From Arcicella lustrica (lineage in GTDB: Bacteria; Bacteroidota; Bacteroidia; Cytophagales; Spirosomataceae), in NCBI RefSeq assembly GCF_034930985.1, contig NZ_JAYGIM010000023.1, positions 4,418-68,417 of the forward strand: 64,000 nt of DNA. The letters run 5' to 3'. Shown piece after piece: positions 42,017-49,753 of this stretch (position 1 is its first letter; every line of letters begins with the position of its first letter). Made by a program: the position numbers and the translations under genes. The notes under the pieces were generated by a model. It was not told the DNA's origin. It made no database searches and worked only from the letters and a program-made list of their open reading frames with translations.

Positions 42017-44170
42017 ATGAACTATAAACCAGTAATTACCAAAAAATACGACGTTGAAAACCTCAAAAACCTTCAACTAAAAACTTTCTCTGGCGATATA
42101 GAGATAGTTGGTCATGATGAAAATATCATCAAAGTAGAAGTATTTGCTACCGTTCGTAGTTTGTTTACTTTTTTTATCATCAAAGACCCATTACTGGAAT
42201 TTGATTTTGAAGCTCATGATTTATCAATGAATGTGGTTAACGATACATTGCATATTTATTCAAAACCCAATTATCTTAATATTTATAATTGGTTTAATTT
42301 CCAGAAAACCTCTTTCAGAATTTATTTGCCAGCGTCTATCAATTCTTATTCAAAAACCTATGGCGGAAAAATAGCCTTAAAAAACCTCGATGGGAATCAT
42401 ACTTTTTCTACTTGGGGAGGAAATATTTCTGCCGAACAAACTCATGGTAATATTTATGGAAAAACGATGGGCGGTAAGATTAATTTATTAAGATGTGAAG
42501 GAAATGTTGAAGCAACTACTATGGGTGGAAATATCTTTTTAGCAGGAAATAAATCTGATATTAAGATAGATACCAAAGGTGGAAATATGTACATCCAGAA
42601 TCATGAGGGAAAAATTCACTGTTCAAGTTGGGGAGGAAATATTGAAGCTTTCAATGTTTCTGGCGCTTTCGAATGCAACACCGCAGGCGGAAATATTGCT
42701 TTGAAAAACATAAATGGTAATATTGGAGCAAGTACCAAAGGTGGGAATATTCGTGCTGAAGTAAATGCGATTAATCAATACGCTTGGTTTGATACGGCTG
42801 GTGGAAACATCAATATTTCGCTCCCGCTCGAACATCCCATAGATTTGGAGGCTTCTGCCAATAGAATATATTTGCCTCCGCTTCAAAATTTTTCGGGCTA
42901 TCAAACCAAACAAAGTATCAGAGGGAAATTGAATGGGGGCGGAGCGAACGTAACCATTAAAACCTTGGCGGGGAAAATAAATATCTTTCATTCAGACTTT
43001 GCTAATGATACTTATCGTCCGAATGCTCCGAAAGATAATCCACAGCAAACCACTGAAAAAAAAAGCCCTGAGCCTTTTCATGAAAAACCTATAAAAAACG
43101 CTAAACCTTTTGCTAAAACCGAGCATGAGTCTCAGTGGAAACCATCATACAACATTTATTTTAACATCATTTTTTGTTTGCTGATAGGTTATGCTTTTAC
43201 TTCTGTGATTTTCTTTTCACTTCAAATCAGTCATTTACCTTTAGATTTTTCTGGAGTTCATCAAGATGTATTTTACTTGAATCTGATGAGTTCCCTAGCT
43301 GCTGTAGCTTCTATTTACGTTTTTATAAACTTTATTGAAAATAGAATTCCCGTAGATTTTGTGAAGTTTTTCCCTTTAATGGGCTGTTCTTTACTTTTTG
43401 GTAACCTTTTTCATACAACTTTAAGCTGGCAAAATGTTGATAAAAGTATTTGGGAACTTGATAATACGGCTGCTATTTATTTTTACTTTATTCTTCCTGT
43501 GCTGATTAGTTGGGCGTATCTTTTTTATTGGCTAAGAACACGCAGTATTACTCGTAAAATTTCTGAACAAGAGTACCAATTATTGAATTTAGAAAAACTA
43601 AAATCAAAAGCACAATTAGATGCTTTAGAAGCCCGAATCAATCCCCATTTTTTGTATAATTCGCTGAATAGTATTACAGGTTTAATTCACGATAAACCTG
43701 ATAAAGCGGAGGAAATGACGATTCAATTATCAAAATTGTTTCGCTACACAACAGGACGAACCGAAGAAAATTTTCATACTTTGGCAGATGAATTAGAAAT
43801 TATTAAAGCTTATTTAACGATTGAAGAAGTACGTTTTGGACATCGTTTGACTTATGCTATTGATTGTGAAGAAAGTATTTTGGAAGAAAAAATCCCTCGA
43901 TTCTTATTACAGCCTTTGGTAGAAAATGCTATCAAACATGGTATTTCTAAAATTGCTAGTGCTGGGATTATTTCGGTTAAAATCACAACGCATGAGAATA
44001 AGATTTTGATAAAAATCCATGACAACGGACCAGACTTTGGGGAATCTTTCGGAGGAGGTTTTGGCTTGCGGAGTATCAAGGAAAAACTAAAAATTGTTTA
44101 TGGTGACAAGGCAACTATTGACATTAAAAATCAACCGGAGAAGGTGGTGATGATTTATTTGCCTATGTAG
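42017..44170 (+). CDS. LytS-type histidine kinase with beta-helix-like N-terminal domain
   Basis: A 717-residue protein of three parts. Residues ~1-330 form a repeat-rich, DUF4097-like region with motifs such as TWGGNIS, TMGGKIN, TMGGNIF, TKGGNMY, SWGGNIE and TAGGNIA every ~20 residues (parallel beta-helix pattern). Residues ~375-510 contain four membrane helices. Residues ~530-717 are a His_kinase (LytS/YehU) domain with phospho-acceptor His in EARINPHFLYNSLNSI and an ATPase with NAIKHGIS, DNGPDFG and GFGLRSI. There is no signal peptide and an in-frame stop precedes the ATG, so the beta-helix is probably cytoplasmic. The regulator gene follows. Confidence 0.9.
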   Translation: MNYKPVITKKYDVENLKNLQLKTFSGDIEIVGHDENIIKVEVFATVRSLFTFFIIKDPLLEFDFEAHDLSMNVVNDTLHIYSKPNYLNIYNWFNFQKTSFRIYLPASINSYSKTYGGKIALKNLDGNHTFSTWGGNISAEQTHGNIYGKTMGGKINLLRCEGNVEATTMGGNIFLAGNKSDIKIDTKGGNMYIQNHEGKIHCSSWGGNIEAFNVSGAFECNTAGGNIALKNINGNIGASTKGGNIRAEVNAINQYAWFDTAGGNINISLPLEHPIDLEASANRIYLPPLQNFSGYQTKQSIRGKLNGGGANVTIKTLAGKINIFHSDFANDTYRPNAPKDNPQQTTEKKSPEPFHEKPIKNAKPFAKTEHESQWKPSYNIYFNIIFCLLIGYAFTSVIFFSLQISHLPLDFSGVHQDVFYLNLMSSLAAVASIYVFINFIENRIPVDFVKFFPLMGCSLLFGNLFHTTLSWQNVDKSIWELDNTAAIYFYFILPVLISWAYLFYWLRTRSITRKISEQEYQLLNLEKLKSKAQLDALEARINPHFLYNSLNSITGLIHDKPDKAEEMTIQLSKLFRYTTGRTEENFHTLADELEIIKAYLTIEEVRFGHRLTYAIDCEESILEEKIPRFLLQPLVENAIKHGISKIASAGIISVKITTHENKILIKIHDNGPDFGESFGGGFGLRSIKEKLKIVYGDKATIDIKNQPEKVVMIYLPM

Positions 44171-44242
44171 CTTTCAGCTATGAGCTTTTTGTTTGAGATA
44201 TAAATTAATAAAAATCGAAATCCGACATCCGAAATCCAAAAA
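44168..44242. repeat. Heptad element between kinase and regulator genes
   Basis: AGCTTTC-AGCTATG-AGCTTTT (from 44170) then, after an AT loop, CGAAATC-CGACATC-CGAAATC-C (44217-44239). The second series ends a few nt before the regulator ATG. Confidence 0.6.
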
Positions 44243-44244
44243 TC

Positions 44245-45006
44245 ATGCAATACAAAACCATACTTATAGACGACGAACCGATTTCAATTAGTCGAATGCG
44301 AAGACTTTTGAATGATTATGACGATACTTTCGACATCATTGGCGAGGCTTTAAACGGACAAGAGGGTTTGGAAATCATCGAGGATTTAAAGCCTGATTTA
44401 ATTTTCTTAGACATCGAAATGCCTATTCTTTCTGGGTTTGAGATGTTGGCAAAGCTTACTTATATGCCGATTGTGATTTTTGTGACAGCCTTCGACCAAT
44501 TTGCAATGAAGGCTTTTGAAGAAAATTCTATTGATTATTTATTGAAGCCTATCGAAAAGTCAAGGTTGGATAGAACGGTACAAAAACTGCTGAAATTTAC
44601 GGAAAACCAATCTTTAAAACTTTCTTCCGAGAGTATTCAATCTATTTCGGAATTGCTAAAACCTAAAAAAGAAATTCATTCTATTTCTGTAAAGAATGGC
44701 GATAAAATTTTAATCATTGCTTTCCACGAAATCGCCTTTTTTCAGGCAGATGATAAGTATGTATTTTTAAATACTGTCGATGGCAAACAACATATTACCA
44801 ATTATACCATTGCCAACCTTAGCGAAAAACTACCTGATAGCTTTATCAGAATCAGCCGTTCGTGTATTGTAAATGCTACCAGAATTAAAGAATTAGAAAG
44901 ACATTTCAACGGCAAATACTTGGTAATAATGCAAGACCAAAAACGAAGTAAATTAGAAACAGGCGTTTCTTTCCACGATAATTTAAAGCGATTGATGGAG
45001 ATTTAG
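44245..45006 (+). CDS. LytTR-type response regulator
   Basis: A 253-residue regulator. The receiver domain (1-120) has the acidic IDDEP motif (D9-D10-E11 region), phospho-acceptor Asp in LIFLDIEMPILSG (D56 by count), Thr in FVTAFDQ and Lys in DYLLKPIEKSR. The LytTR DNA-binding domain (about 145-250) has FFQADDKYVFLNTVDGKQ and FIRISRSCIVN. It is the partner of the LytS-type kinase just upstream; targets are unknown. Confidence 0.95.
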   Translation: MQYKTILIDDEPISISRMRRLLNDYDDTFDIIGEALNGQEGLEIIEDLKPDLIFLDIEMPILSGFEMLAKLTYMPIVIFVTAFDQFAMKAFEENSIDYLLKPIEKSRLDRTVQKLLKFTENQSLKLSSESIQSISELLKPKKEIHSISVKNGDKILIIAFHEIAFFQADDKYVFLNTVDGKQHITNYTIANLSEKLPDSFIRISRSCIVNATRIKELERHFNGKYLVIMQDQKRSKLETGVSFHDNLKRLMEI

Positions 45007-45044
45007 GAAGAGGCTTTCGGATTTCGGTCGTCGTGTTTCGGATT
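45006..45044. repeat. Heptad fragment after LytTR gene
   Basis: GGCTTTCGGATTTCGGTCGT followed by CGTGTTTCGGATTCC, i.e. TTTCGGA-type units, leading straight into the tandem palindromic element. Confidence 0.5.
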
Positions 45045-45279
45045 CCGCCTTCGTTGGAGTTATCTCCAACGAAACGAGCGTAAGCAACTCGCCAAATGTG
45101 AAGGGAGAATAAAACTATCAAGCTGGTGTGTTGCTTACGCACATCTTGTTGGAGATAACTCCAACAAGGGCTTCAAATCTCCGCCTTCGTTGGAGTTTTC
45201 TCCAACGAAACGAGCGTAAGCAACTCTCCAAATATGAAATGAGGATGAAACTATCAAGTTGGTGTGTTGCTTACGCACA
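45045..45279. repeat. Tandem palindromic double-hairpin element
   Basis: Two 99-nt copies (45045-45143, 45181-45279) with a 136-nt period. Each has a 10-bp hairpin (TTCGTTGGAG / CTCCAACGAA at 45050-45073 and 45186-45209) and outer arms GAGCGTAAGCAAC / GTTGCTTACGCAC. After copy 1 an extra hairpin CTTGTTGGAG-ATAA-CTCCAACAAG (45145-45168) lies between. The same hairpin family recurs at 57.5, 60.4 and 61.8 kb. No gene fits the 428-nt spacer 45007-45434. Confidence 0.85.
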
Positions 45280-45434
45280 GGGCGAAATATTCTTTTTTAC
45301 CAAGATTTCGTTCCTAACGGAACTATTAAATTGTTTACACCTTTACGAAGTCTAAGGCTTAGTAATAACAATAAAAATGTCTGAGACTGTTTTTTATTGG
45401 TGCTTCCAAGTTTCTAAACTTAGAAAAGCTTGAG

Positions 45435-47306
45435 TTATTTACTTTTGTGCTTGATATAAATTTTAGCACCAAAACTGTCGACATCAATAATCTGATACCC
45501 TTTTGAGTTTTCACTTAATGTTTTTTGTAATTTATTTTTTATATCTTTTCTAGCATCCAAAGTAGGTTTAGCAGTGTTTTTAGACTCGTGTAATTCAAGA
45601 ATGACTTCATTGGAATTAAATTTTAAAACAACCCCATCAATATCAGTTATAATTCTGTTAGATGGAGCTAATGAATAATCATAAATTTTTATTCTTGCTA
45701 GACATACTATTATTGAACCATTAAATGTTCTCTTAACCGATTTTTCTAATTGCATTAATTCATGTTTACGGTCTTTATCAGCTTCATTCATAATAGCATT
45801 ATTTATATTGAAAGTTAAATAGTCAATCTCTGGAGTCCTAACTCCAAAGTAATCATATTTATCAGTTAAATGATGGTCAATATCTAAGTGATATTTAGAT
45901 TTAATATGAAACTTCAATACAGCCCATAAAATATTTTTGTAAGAAGGTATATTCTTTTCTAAAAGCACATTTTCTATATTGGATTTAATATGTTGAAAAA
46001 TTGGCTTTTTAAAATTATCCTTCATTTCAGAAGAAATATCCAACATCTCAAGGTTCTCACTAATGAATTCAACTATTTTAGATGATCTGTTAAATTCAGT
46101 TGAGGCACTTCCTGTAATTTGTTTTAAAAGAACATTACCAATATTTGTCATAAAAACAGGTAAATCGGAAGTTTTAAAAATATCCCTTTTTATATAAAAA
46201 TCAATTACTCTCATTTTAGTAAAGGGATTAATATCCATAGAGGCATCTACATTTTCTACTCCTTTCTTTACGGTTAGAATTTGTCTAAGGAGATTAGATG
46301 TATCATCCAAAGTCATATTGTCAATGTGTAAAGAAAATCTTAAAAAATGAACTAAATTACAATCACTTGGATTAAATAAACCAAAATTCAGTGCCTTATC
46401 AATTACAGTCTCAACATTATTAATACTTGAAATATACTTTAAAGCTTCAATTTCATAAGACCTTTGGTAAGTTTGACTCTTTATATTGAGATACAAATTA
46501 TCATACAACATTGAATGAAATGGTTGAAGAAGAGCTGAAATCCTTGAATTTTGATATCTATTTTCATAAACATCAATTGATAAAATTGTAGGTAAAATAT
46601 CTATTTCAATTGGCAAAGAACTATTTCTAGAATCTAAAGCAATTATTGATATATCTCTTAAAGTCTTATACAAAGTTTTTAATTGAGTTATTTGCATAAG
46701 ATTTGAAACAATATCTTTATTATCCTCTTCATTAAGCAACAATAATTTATAAATCATTATCAATTCATTCTGTTCATTTAATTTTCTTTTTAAGGATTTG
46801 TAAATCCTGTATATTGAAATAATATGGTGAAAATTAACATAGTCAAATTCTTCAAAAACTTTTAATGCCCAATTATTTAACTTATTATCTTTGATACTTT
46901 TAAGTATTTTTTTTTTAAAAGCTTTATTCTGAATACTATAAAGCAACAATGATTTTTCGTCACCAATTGTATTTTTACAATGACCAAAATTTGACAATAA
47001 AATCCAAGATTTGATTATATCATTTCCTGAATGTTTTTTTTGATTTATTGTGATAGTTCCTTGAGCATTAGTAGTACCCTTAAAGGTATTTTCTATAATC
47101 TCAGATATCACGCATTGAAGAATTAGATAATCATAACGTGAATGATTGGAATTCTTAAAAGCATGAGAAATCAATCCTAAATGAGCGGATGATTTTTGTC
47201 TCTCTACTTCTTGATTATTTTGATAAATTTTATAGATACGTGAACTTACGTCTAAAAAATTAACATTGACTCTACCTAAAATAGGAATATCACTTTCTAT
47301 TCTCAT
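45435..47306 (-). CDS. Unknown 623-residue protein, possible degenerate HD and nuclease-like parts
   Basis: A large AT-rich, Ile/Asn/Lys-rich gene with no neighbour on its strand nearby. I do not recognise the protein. The N-terminal SSAHLGLISHAFKNSNHSRY (residues 39-58) is faintly like the H-[ST]-R-[YF]-[ED]-H signature of HD phosphohydrolases, with the last His replaced. The middle is all-alpha. The C-terminus TDIDGVVLKFNSNEVILELH then ESKNT (about 550-572) has the D...ExK spacing of PD-(D/E)xK nucleases. Both readings are tentative. Repeat arrays flank it on both sides, and composition differs from the neighbours, consistent with acquisition. Confidence 0.7.
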   Translation of the reverse strand: MRIESDIPILGRVNVNFLDVSSRIYKIYQNNQEVERQKSSAHLGLISHAFKNSNHSRYDYLILQCVISEIIENTFKGTTNAQGTITINQKKHSGNDIIKSWILLSNFGHCKNTIGDEKSLLLYSIQNKAFKKKILKSIKDNKLNNWALKVFEEFDYVNFHHIISIYRIYKSLKRKLNEQNELIMIYKLLLLNEEDNKDIVSNLMQITQLKTLYKTLRDISIIALDSRNSSLPIEIDILPTILSIDVYENRYQNSRISALLQPFHSMLYDNLYLNIKSQTYQRSYEIEALKYISSINNVETVIDKALNFGLFNPSDCNLVHFLRFSLHIDNMTLDDTSNLLRQILTVKKGVENVDASMDINPFTKMRVIDFYIKRDIFKTSDLPVFMTNIGNVLLKQITGSASTEFNRSSKIVEFISENLEMLDISSEMKDNFKKPIFQHIKSNIENVLLEKNIPSYKNILWAVLKFHIKSKYHLDIDHHLTDKYDYFGVRTPEIDYLTFNINNAIMNEADKDRKHELMQLEKSVKRTFNGSIIVCLARIKIYDYSLAPSNRIITDIDGVVLKFNSNEVILELHESKNTAKPTLDARKDIKNKLQKTLSENSKGYQIIDVDSFGAKIYIKHKSK

Positions 47307-47439
47307 AATTTAATCAAAAGACATGATTTGTTTAAATAAGTATTAAAATACAACCTACAATTTTCCCACAAAATCCCCAAACCAATAGCTAACAATTTCC
47401 CAAAAACTTATTATACGGTATTTTGTCTTATGATAAGGT

Positions 47440-47515
47440 GTAGCGGTAACTCTTGCAGTTACCGTTTAGCAGAGTACAGATACAAAAAACGGTAACCGCA
47501 AAAGGTTACCGCTAC
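47440..47515. repeat. REP-like inverted repeat (GGTAAC/GTTACC)
   Basis: Arms at 47440-47467 and 47487-47515 pair with few mismatches (GTAGCGGTAAC...CGTTT against AAACGGTAACC...GCTAC); each arm is itself partly palindromic through GGTAAC and GTTACC. It can form a cruciform. Confidence 0.7.
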
Positions 47516-47520
47516 CTATT

Positions 47521-47898
47521 ATTTTTGAGCTGTAAAGCTGTATTTCTTAATTGTAATTGGCTGTTTCTTAAATGTAAATGGTCATTTCTTAATTGTAATT
47601 GGCTATTTCTTAAATGTAAATAGTCATTTCTCGATTGTAAGTCGCCATTTCTTGAGTGTAGATGGTCATTTCTTCATTGTAGTGACCTGTTTCTGAAATG
47701 TAAGCAAGTGTTTCGGGAGTGTAATTATTCGTTTCTTAAATGTAAATGGTCATTTCTCGATTGTAAGTATCCATTTCTTCAATGTAAATCTTCGTTTCTT
47801 GATTGTAAGTCTCTATTTCTTAAATGTAAATGGTCATTTCTCAATTGTAAGTAGCCATTTCTTCAATGTAGTTAGTCGTTTCTTAATTGTAATTTCAT
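47521..47898. repeat. 21-nt tandem repeat array, 18 units without indel
   Basis: Units such as ATTTCTTAAATGTAAATGGT-C and ATTTCTCGATTGTAAGTAGC-C follow each other with an exact 21-nt period from 47542 to 47898 (17 units); a more diverged unit precedes at 47521-47541. TTTC and TGTA are nearly invariant. Both strands have one frame that is almost open but carries several stops, so it is not coding as it stands. Confidence 0.92.
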
Positions 47899-47903
47899 AA
47901 AAC

Positions 47904-47939
47904 AAAAATCCCCTTCACATCGCTATAAAGGGGATTTTT
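47904..47939. terminator. Hairpin terminator
   Basis: AAAAATCCCCTT and AAGGGGATTTTT form a perfect 12-bp stem with a 12-nt loop; functional on both strands, probably for fumC on the minus strand. Confidence 0.75.
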
Positions 47940-47961
47940 ATGATTTGAAATTATCGAAAAT

Positions 47962-47985
47962 ATTGCTCGTGGAGACACGAGCAAT
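47962..47985. repeat. Perfect hairpin ATTGCTCGTG-GAGA-CACGAGCAAT
   Basis: A 10-bp perfect stem with a GAGA tetraloop on the plus strand, downstream of fumC; REP-like in appearance, possibly a second terminator or 3'-end stabiliser. Confidence 0.55.
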
Positions 47986-48017
47986 GGCAATAGGAACAAT
48001 GGCAATAAGCAATTAAA

Positions 48018-48050
48018 ATTTCAAGGCTCAAAGCTCATAGCTAACAGCTA
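48018..48050. repeat. Short heptad fragment downstream of fumC
   Basis: CAAGGCTCAAAGCTCATAGC followed by TAACAGCTAC: AGCT words spaced by seven, as in the other spacers. Confidence 0.5.
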
Positions 48051-49454
48051 CTACACATTAATATCACCAACCATATCTTCAGGAATTACCCAAGCGTCAA
48101 ATTCTTCTGCTGTTAAGTAACCTAAAGCAATAGCTGTTTCTTTTAACGTTGAGCCATTTTTATGTGCAGTCTGAGCAATCTCAGCCGATTTATAATACCC
48201 AATCTTAGTATTCAATGCCGTTACCAACATCAATGAATTGTTTACGTGTTTCTTGATATTTTCGTGTAAAGGTTGAATACCTTCAGCACATTTATCATTA
48301 AACGCCACACAAACATCGCCAATCAAACGGGCAGAGTGTAAGAAGTTGAAAATCATTACAGGTTTAAACACGTTTAATTCAAAATGTCCCATCGAACCAC
48401 CAATACCGATTGCTACATCATTACCCATTACTTGTGCTGAAACCATCGTCATCGCTTCGCATTGTGTTGGGTTAACTTTCCCAGGCATGATAGATGAACC
48501 AGGTTCGTTATCAGGAATATAAATTTCACCAATACCCGAACGTGGACCAGAAGAAAGCATACGCACGTCGTTACCGATTTTCATTAAGCTAACTGCTACT
48601 GTTTTCAAAGCTCCGTGTGCTTCTACGATAGCATCGTGTGCCGCTAACGCTTCAAATTTATTTTCTGCTGTTACAAAAGGTAAGCCTGTTAAATCAGCAA
48701 TGTGTTTTGCTACATTTTCAGAATATCCTTTTGGCGTGTTGATACCTGTTCCTACTGCTGTACCACCTAAAGCTAATTCAGAAAGGTGAGCTAAAGTATT
48801 GTTGATAGCACGTAAACCGTGATCAAGTTGAGAAACATAACCAGAGAATTCTTGTCCTAAAGTTAAAGGCGTAGCATCCATAAAGTGTGTACGACCAATT
48901 TTTACAACATTCTTAAATTCTTTCGCTTTTGCGTCTAGAGTATTACGTAATTTGGTGATTCCTGGAATCGTTACTTCTACCAAGATTTTGTATGCCGCAA
49001 TGTGCATCGCTGTTGGGAAAGTATCGTTAGACGACTGCGATTTGTTTACATCATCGTTCGGGTGAACGTATTTTGTTTCATCTAACAAGTTTCCACCGTT
49101 AATTACGTGAGCTCTGTAAGCAACCACTTCATTACAGTTCATGTTTGATTGCGTTCCCGAACCAGTTTGCCAAACTACCAATGGAAATTGGTCGTCTAAT
49201 TTTCCTTCTAAGATTTCATCACATACTTGTCCGATAAGATTTTTCTTATCTTCTGCCAAAACACCAGCCTCGAAATTAGTAATGGCTGCCGCTTTTTTCA
49301 AATAGGCAAACGCACGGATAATTTCTTTTGGCATCTTGTTGATGTCTTGAGCAATAGGAAAGTTCAAGATTGAACGTTGCGTTTGCGCTCCCCAGTAAAC
49401 ATTCGCAGGCACTTGTACCTTGCCCATCGTGTCTTTTTCTATTCTGTATTCCAT
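48051..49454 (-). CDS. fumC: Class II fumarate hydratase
   Basis: A 467-residue TCA-cycle enzyme interconverting fumarate and malate. The superfamily signature GSSIMPGKVNPTQCEA (about residues 317-332) and TGSGTQSNMN, GRTHFMDATPLTLGQEFSGY segments are present, with the catalytic Ser in the SS loop. Length is normal. It has its own -7 box (49535) and hairpins downstream. Confidence 0.98.
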   Translation of the reverse strand: MEYRIEKDTMGKVQVPANVYWGAQTQRSILNFPIAQDINKMPKEIIRAFAYLKKAAAITNFEAGVLAEDKKNLIGQVCDEILEGKLDDQFPLVVWQTGSGTQSNMNCNEVVAYRAHVINGGNLLDETKYVHPNDDVNKSQSSNDTFPTAMHIAAYKILVEVTIPGITKLRNTLDAKAKEFKNVVKIGRTHFMDATPLTLGQEFSGYVSQLDHGLRAINNTLAHLSELALGGTAVGTGINTPKGYSENVAKHIADLTGLPFVTAENKFEALAAHDAIVEAHGALKTVAVSLMKIGNDVRMLSSGPRSGIGEIYIPDNEPGSSIMPGKVNPTQCEAMTMVSAQVMGNDVAIGIGGSMGHFELNVFKPVMIFNFLHSARLIGDVCVAFNDKCAEGIQPLHENIKKHVNNSLMLVTALNTKIGYYKSAEIAQTAHKNGSTLKETAIALGYLTAEEFDAWVIPEDMVGDINV

Positions 49455-49534
49455 TTCTACCTTTTGAAAATATGAGAATTAGCGAATAAGCTTGCTTCTA
49501 TTGAACAAGATTATCCTCCGATTAAACTTGAATG

Positions 49535-49542
49535 CAAAGGTA
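49535..49542 (-). promoter_or_regulatory. -7 box TACCTTTG for fumC
   Basis: Matches TAnnTTTG on the minus strand about 80 nt upstream of the ATG at 49454. Confidence 0.5.
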
Positions 49543-49599
49543 GAAACGAAAAGGAAACGTAGGACGTTTTTTTGATTTTTTTGTGGTAAAATGATGAAG

Positions 49600-49752
49600 G
49601 TCAGTTTTTAGTTGTCGGCTTTCAGCTTTCGGTAGTCGGATTTCGAATTTTTGAATTCGGTCTTTACTCATGGCATGACTTCATTCATGCCATGAGTTGT
49701 ACTTTATAATTTATAAACAAAACCCGATGACCGAAATCCGAAATCCCCAAGT
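49600..49752. repeat. Heptad arms enclosing a 13-bp palindrome
   Basis: Left arm TCGGCTTTCAGCTTTCGGTA then GTCGGATTTCG (49616-49646); right arm CCGATGACCGAAATCCGAAA (49723-49746), complementary to it. Between them is a perfect hairpin ACTCATGGCATGA-CTTCAT-TCATGCCATGAGT (49666-49697). A half-size copy of this hairpin is at 56422-56436. Confidence 0.7.
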
Positions 49753-49753
49753 C

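Noticed and set aside
45128..45355. Short open frames within the 45-kb tandem palindromic repeat.
   Set aside because: They exist on both strands because of the inverted repeats and have no protein-like composition.
47521..47898. The 21-nt array as a CRISPR array.
   Set aside because: There is no alternation of constant repeat and unique spacer: the whole 21-nt unit is repeated with drift, and no cas genes are present.
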